The notes below the pieces were generated by a model. The model was not told the DNA's origin. It worked only from the letters and a program-made list of their open reading frames with translations, and ran no database searches. A stretch of DNA of 64,000 nucleotides from Cryptomeria japonica (taxonomy: Eukaryota > Streptophyta > Pinopsida > Cupressales > Cupressaceae): positions 435,462,730-435,526,729 of the forward strand of contig NC_081407.1 in the NCBI RefSeq assembly GCF_030272615.1, written 5' to 3'. The position numbers and the translations under genes were made by a program. Shown piece by piece: positions 60,492-64,000 of the stretch. The first letter of the stretch is position 1, and every line of letters begins with the position of its first letter.

Positions 60492-61611
60492 TCAATTACC
60501 GGATGAGATACCTGCCGGTGCAGGAGCAACCTCCTCTATCAGATAAGTAACCGGTGCATTTCCATCTGGTGATTGTTCTTCAATCTTCCTAACCCATCTC
60601 TGAGTATGATCTTGTTGGATTTCACTAACCTTCTCTTTCCCTTTCTCATTTGATCCTCCATTACCAACCAATGGATTTATGCTTCTACCAAATTTAGCAA
60701 TATGTCCAACCTCATTATATGCATAACATGTAACATTGTTCCTTTGAATTGCTTTGCTAAAACTGGTGAAATTGCTTGATCTACACTGATTAGCCATATG
60801 TCCAAACTTTTGACATGCATAGCATTTAACATTCATTCAGCAATTTTTTGTCTTATGACCATACTTAGTGTATTTAAAACATTTACTGGGAGCAGAATCA
60901 AGATTTTGATTTGCTCTGTTTCTACATTGTCTAGCCATGTGACCAAATTTATTATAACAAAACATCTACCATTAAATTTATAAGAATTAAATTGCCTTAC
61001 TGGTGCCTTATGGTTTTGATCTTCATTAGCAGTACCAGAACTCTGTCCTTGCTCAAATCCAAGTCCACTGGAATCTCCAATCTACCTTTGTCTCTTCCAT
61101 AACTCATCTAGTTGTGTTGAGCTAATCTTGAATTTTTCTTTATACTCACTTGTAGTAGTTAGATCTTCTCTCAGAATTATTATTTGTCTCTCAAGCTCTT
61201 GTTCATTACTCTAGGATTGTACTAAATCAGTTATCAACATATCATTCTCATGAACCACCTACCACATTCTTCAAATTTGTTTTTCAGGGATACAACAAGA
61301 TTTTCTTCCTTTTTCTTTTGGTTCTCAATCTCCTTAGACATTCTCATAGTTATAACTTTCATTTCATTTTTCATAACCATGTTTTCCTGACTCAATTTCT
61401 GACATTGTTCCTTAAGTGCATCTTTCTCTTCATCATCCTAACTTTGCAAAAGTTCCTTCCTCCTAGCCTGAACAAATGATAGCCTCTCTTGTAGGACAAG
61501 AATGAATTCCTTGGCAGAATTCAATTCATCTTGTAGCTTTAAGTTCTTCAACCTTTCAACATCATAATCTTCAAGTACCATCTCAAGTTGGTTCTCCAAA
61601 GCCATATCCAT
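60492..61611 (-). pseudogene. ORF1 of element B: coiled coil plus zinc knuckles (Gag-like)
   Basis: From ATG at 61611 the minus strand gives a Leu/Glu/Lys-rich coiled-coil region (LENQLEMVLEDYDVERLK). Later come knuckle-like units: FGHMARQC near 60930, CFKYTKYGHKTKNC near 60860, CYACQKFGHMANQC near 60825-60784, and a decayed unit CYAYNEVGHIAKFG near 60730. Stops and a frame change are present. Same architecture as ORF1 of element C. Confidence 0.7.
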
Positions 61612-61665
61612 GGATTATGGATTTAGGATCTTCCTCAAGCTATTAAACTTCCTCTGAGGCACAAG

Positions 61666-61677
61666 GCTCTGATACCA
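61666..61677 (-). other. Primer binding site of element B (tRNA-Met initiator)
   Basis: TGGTATCAGAGC on the minus strand, two bases inside the 5' LTR. Confidence 0.9.
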
Positions 61678-61679
61678 AT

Positions 61680-62603
61680 TGTTGGAATCTAATAACACTA
61701 AGAGGGGGGGTGAATTAGTGTTATACCAAAATGATCAATTTTAGCCTTATTAAAACATGGATACACCAATCGGTATACCGGTACACAAAATTGAAAGAAG
61801 TAAAGCAACCAATAATCCAATCACATAAATGAGAATCATAACACACATAATTATACATGGAAAACCTCAAAGAGGAAAAACCACGGTGGGATTTATGACC
61901 CACAATATCAATCCACTAGCCATATGAAGAGATGTTACAAAATATAAGGGGCCTGCACTTGCAGGAAGGCTTACAGCCTAGAGCACACTGCTCAATCACA
62001 AAAGGAGTCTCACTGACTACATATAAATCCAGACTACAATCTAGAGAAGTGTTGAACTACTAAGATAGCATCTTCTATGCCAAAATACACTTATAGATTA
62101 AGCTTTGTCTATTCCGATCTGAAATGATAAACCCTTTACCGGAATAACCCTTACATAAATATCCTTACATACATTATCTCTCTGATGTATTTTGCATTGT
62201 ATCACATTTGCATATCCATAATCTCCTATCACAAAAATGATCTAATCCAACTGACCTATATACCCTATACAACTTATCATGCCTTATGTTGGCTTACATA
62301 GATAATTACAATATCAGATTACATTGTGGCTAGATAACATGAATGCATAAATATTAACAATTGCCGATGCTGGATCTAAGAGATGTCGACCTCCAATACT
62401 GATAACCATATTCTAAACCATGTTGGCCTGCATTATCAGTAACCAAGGAAATCCTTCTGTACTGCTGGTGCCAGTGCTGGTGTAGTGTTTGTGAAGTGCC
62501 TGCCGGTACACAACTGAACCAAAACATGAAGCTGGAATAAGATACCATGTTGTCACCAATGACAACATAGTGCAGCCAACCAATTGAGTGCCAATTGCCA
62601 ACA
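61680..62603 (-). repeat. 5' LTR of element B
   Basis: Direct repeat partner of 28401-29325. On the minus strand it starts TGTTGGCAATTGGCA and ends GATTCCAACA. Confidence 0.9.
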
Positions 62604-63455
62604 TAGTAGACTATGGAGATAGAGTAGTCGACATCCTTCATGTAGTTTGGTTGACATCTGAATGTAAACATGATTCTCATTAGTTATTAGTTTTTCATTT
62701 GTAGCTGTTTACTCAATGGTCATGGATTAGTTTCCTTAATAGTCAGTTTGTTTCTATTAATAAACTTTGCAAACTTGTTGAAGATAGTGTTATGGTGTTT
62801 GCAACTTGATATAAAAAAAAAGAGAAACTGACAAAGGTTTATAAGTTTTTTGAGGATTGGAAATTGATTGTTCAAAGTCTGGGATATGAAGATATAGCTT
62901 GGTTATAATAGAAAGCTTAATGGAACATAGGCAATACTCCTTATGTTAACAGTCAAGGATTATATCTATTTTTATGTGTAGAGACATTTTACCAAAACTG
63001 ATTGTTATTTGAATTGTGATGTTTCAGACCTATGAAAGAGATTATACTCTGCATTAGAAGAATTTTGCTTTGTATGGAAAATAGCAGATTATCTTTGTAT
63101 TATTTCTTTCTATTTTAAAAGGACTTATAAAACTTGTGGCATCAGTGAGATGTGTTGTGTTTGTTAGTGAGACAATTTGAGTAAACTAGTGAGGCATTCT
63201 TTGAGAGTGGTTTTTATACCTTAGAGGGTTTTCCACTTATTAATTTTGTGTTGTCAATTGTTCTTATTATGTTCATCATATGATAAGTGAATTAAGTCTA
63301 CCAAATTTAGAAGACACAAATCTTTTATTCAGTAATTTTTTCTTTCATGAAATCTATTTTAATAATATAAGTTCAAAAAGTTATAGATTTTTTGTTGATT
63401 CCATTGTCACTGATTCATTCCCCCACCCCTCTCAATGATAGTAGTATTCCCTTCA
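62604..63455 (+). repeat. 5' LTR of copia element D, second part
   Basis: Continues the LTR after element B and ends with CTGATTCATTCCCCCACCC, CTCTCAATG and CTTCA, the same kind of end as the other copia LTRs here. Joined, the LTR would be about 1.28 kb. The left flank TAGTC and right flank TAGTA are the decayed duplication made by B. Confidence 0.55.
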
Positions 63456-63457
63456 AT

Positions 63458-63469
63458 TGGTACTAGAGC
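63458..63469 (+). other. Degenerate primer binding site of element D
   Basis: TGGTACTAGAGC differs by a two-base change from the initiator tRNA-Met site TGGTATCAGAGC and lies just after the LTR end. Confidence 0.65.
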
Positions 63470-63508
63470 AAGTTGTCGTGCAAGGGTTTAAAGACCTAGG
63501 TTGATCCT

Positions 63509-64000
63509 ATGTGTGGAATAATATTTAACATTGCTCAAGAAGTTTCTTCTGCTTCCAAGGCACCCTTGTTTGATGGCACAAATTATGCTTTTTGGAAAAT
63601 AAGAATGCAAACTTATCTAATTTCCTTGGGTGTGGATGTTTTGGCTGATATTGTCAATGGATACATTAGTCCACAAAGTATACCTACTGATCCTGATGGA
63701 AAAAAGAGAATATGAAAATGATACTAAGGCCAAGCATGCCATTCTATGTGGTTTGTCTAAAGATGTATTTGTTAAAATAATGCATTGTATTTCTTCCAAA
63801 CAAGTTTGGGACAAACTTAACAACATTTACCATGGTAATGATAAAGTAAAACAAGCCAAGATTCAAACTCTTAGGGCTGAGTTTGAAGGAATGAAGATGT
63901 CTGATGAAGAAAGGGTTGTAGATTATTTTCTTAGAGTTGATGAAACTGTCAATGCTATTAGAGGTTTAGGAGAAGACATAGAAGATAAGGATGTAGTCAA
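63509..64000 (+). pseudogene. Copia-type Gag of element D (partial, runs off the window)
   Basis: APLFDGTNYAFWKIRMQTYL is the N-terminal motif of plant Ty1/copia Gag (DUF4219/UBN2 type). After a frame change near 63705-63715 the reading goes on with HAILCGLSKDVFVKI, VWDKLNNIYHG, KQAKIQTLRAEFEGMKM and DYFLRVDETVNAIRGLG, all usual for the UBN2 region. The rest lies beyond base 64000. Confidence 0.85.

Larger units (their letters stand above)
28401..62603 (-). mobile_element. Element B: two-ORF, pol-less LTR retrotransposon related to C, split by A2
   Basis: LTRs of 925 and 924 bp (28401-29325; 61680-62603) share the edges TGTTGGAATC and GCCAACA. Flanks TAGTC/TAGTA are a near-perfect target duplication. 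The primer site (initiator tRNA-Met) and purine tract face inward on the minus strand. The interior contains ORF1 (coiled coil, zinc knuckles) and ORF2 homologous to element C, with ORF2 cut by A2 (30225-57571). Without the nested DNA, B is about 6.9 kb. Confidence 0.88.

Overview
This window reads as intergenic DNA of a large plant genome, packed with transposable elements. I see no intact host gene. LTR retrotransposons of the Ty1/copia and Ty3/gypsy types, initiator-tRNA-Met primer sites, a plant-type CACTA transposon and a plant DRM-type DNA methyltransferase fragment all point to a seed plant. The density of old, nested elements suggests a gymnosperm, probably a conifer, but that is inference.

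Layout, left to right. 1-1982 and 7279 to about 10150 are the two halves of a decayed Tat-like Ty3/gypsy element (called F: second RNase H, integrase, purine tract, 3' LTR). It is split by a pol-less gypsy element G (1983-7273; duplicated target ATTAG). A solo copia LTR (A1) lies at 10658-11689. Element C (13816-21753; target ATGTA) is a pol-less LTR element with a coiled-coil/multi-zinc-knuckle ORF1 and a 1,133-codon ORF2. Element H (22106-25592, minus strand; target GTTAA) has 1.5 kb LTRs around only 452 bp and shares its ends with G.

From 27973 to the window end is a four-level nest. A copia element D (LTR from 27973, gag from about 63509) is broken in its 5' LTR by element B (28401-62603, minus strand), which is related to C. 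B is broken in ORF2 by copia element A2 (30225-57571, plus strand, degenerate gag-pol). A2 is broken twice: in its 5' LTR by a 10.1 kb CACTA transposon (31131-41234; TSD AAT), and just before its 3' LTR by a pol-less Tat-like element E (45793-56424, minus strand; TSD ATTGG). Each junction was set by matching target duplications and by the host sequence resuming on the other side.

The most interesting object is the CACTA element. Near its right end it carries a nearly perfect 2.2 kb inverted repeat (38672-40910) with a 14-nt loop. The arms contain a fragment of a DRM-type de novo DNA methyltransferase (the part ending at motif X, without the SAM-binding motif I). About 0.4 kb upstream is a separate miRNA-precursor-like hairpin of about 233 bp. 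Transcribed, the inverted repeat would form long double-stranded RNA matching the host's own silencing enzyme. Rice CACTA elements encode miR820, which targets DRM2, so this could be an independent version of the same anti-silencing strategy. It is a hypothesis from sequence only.
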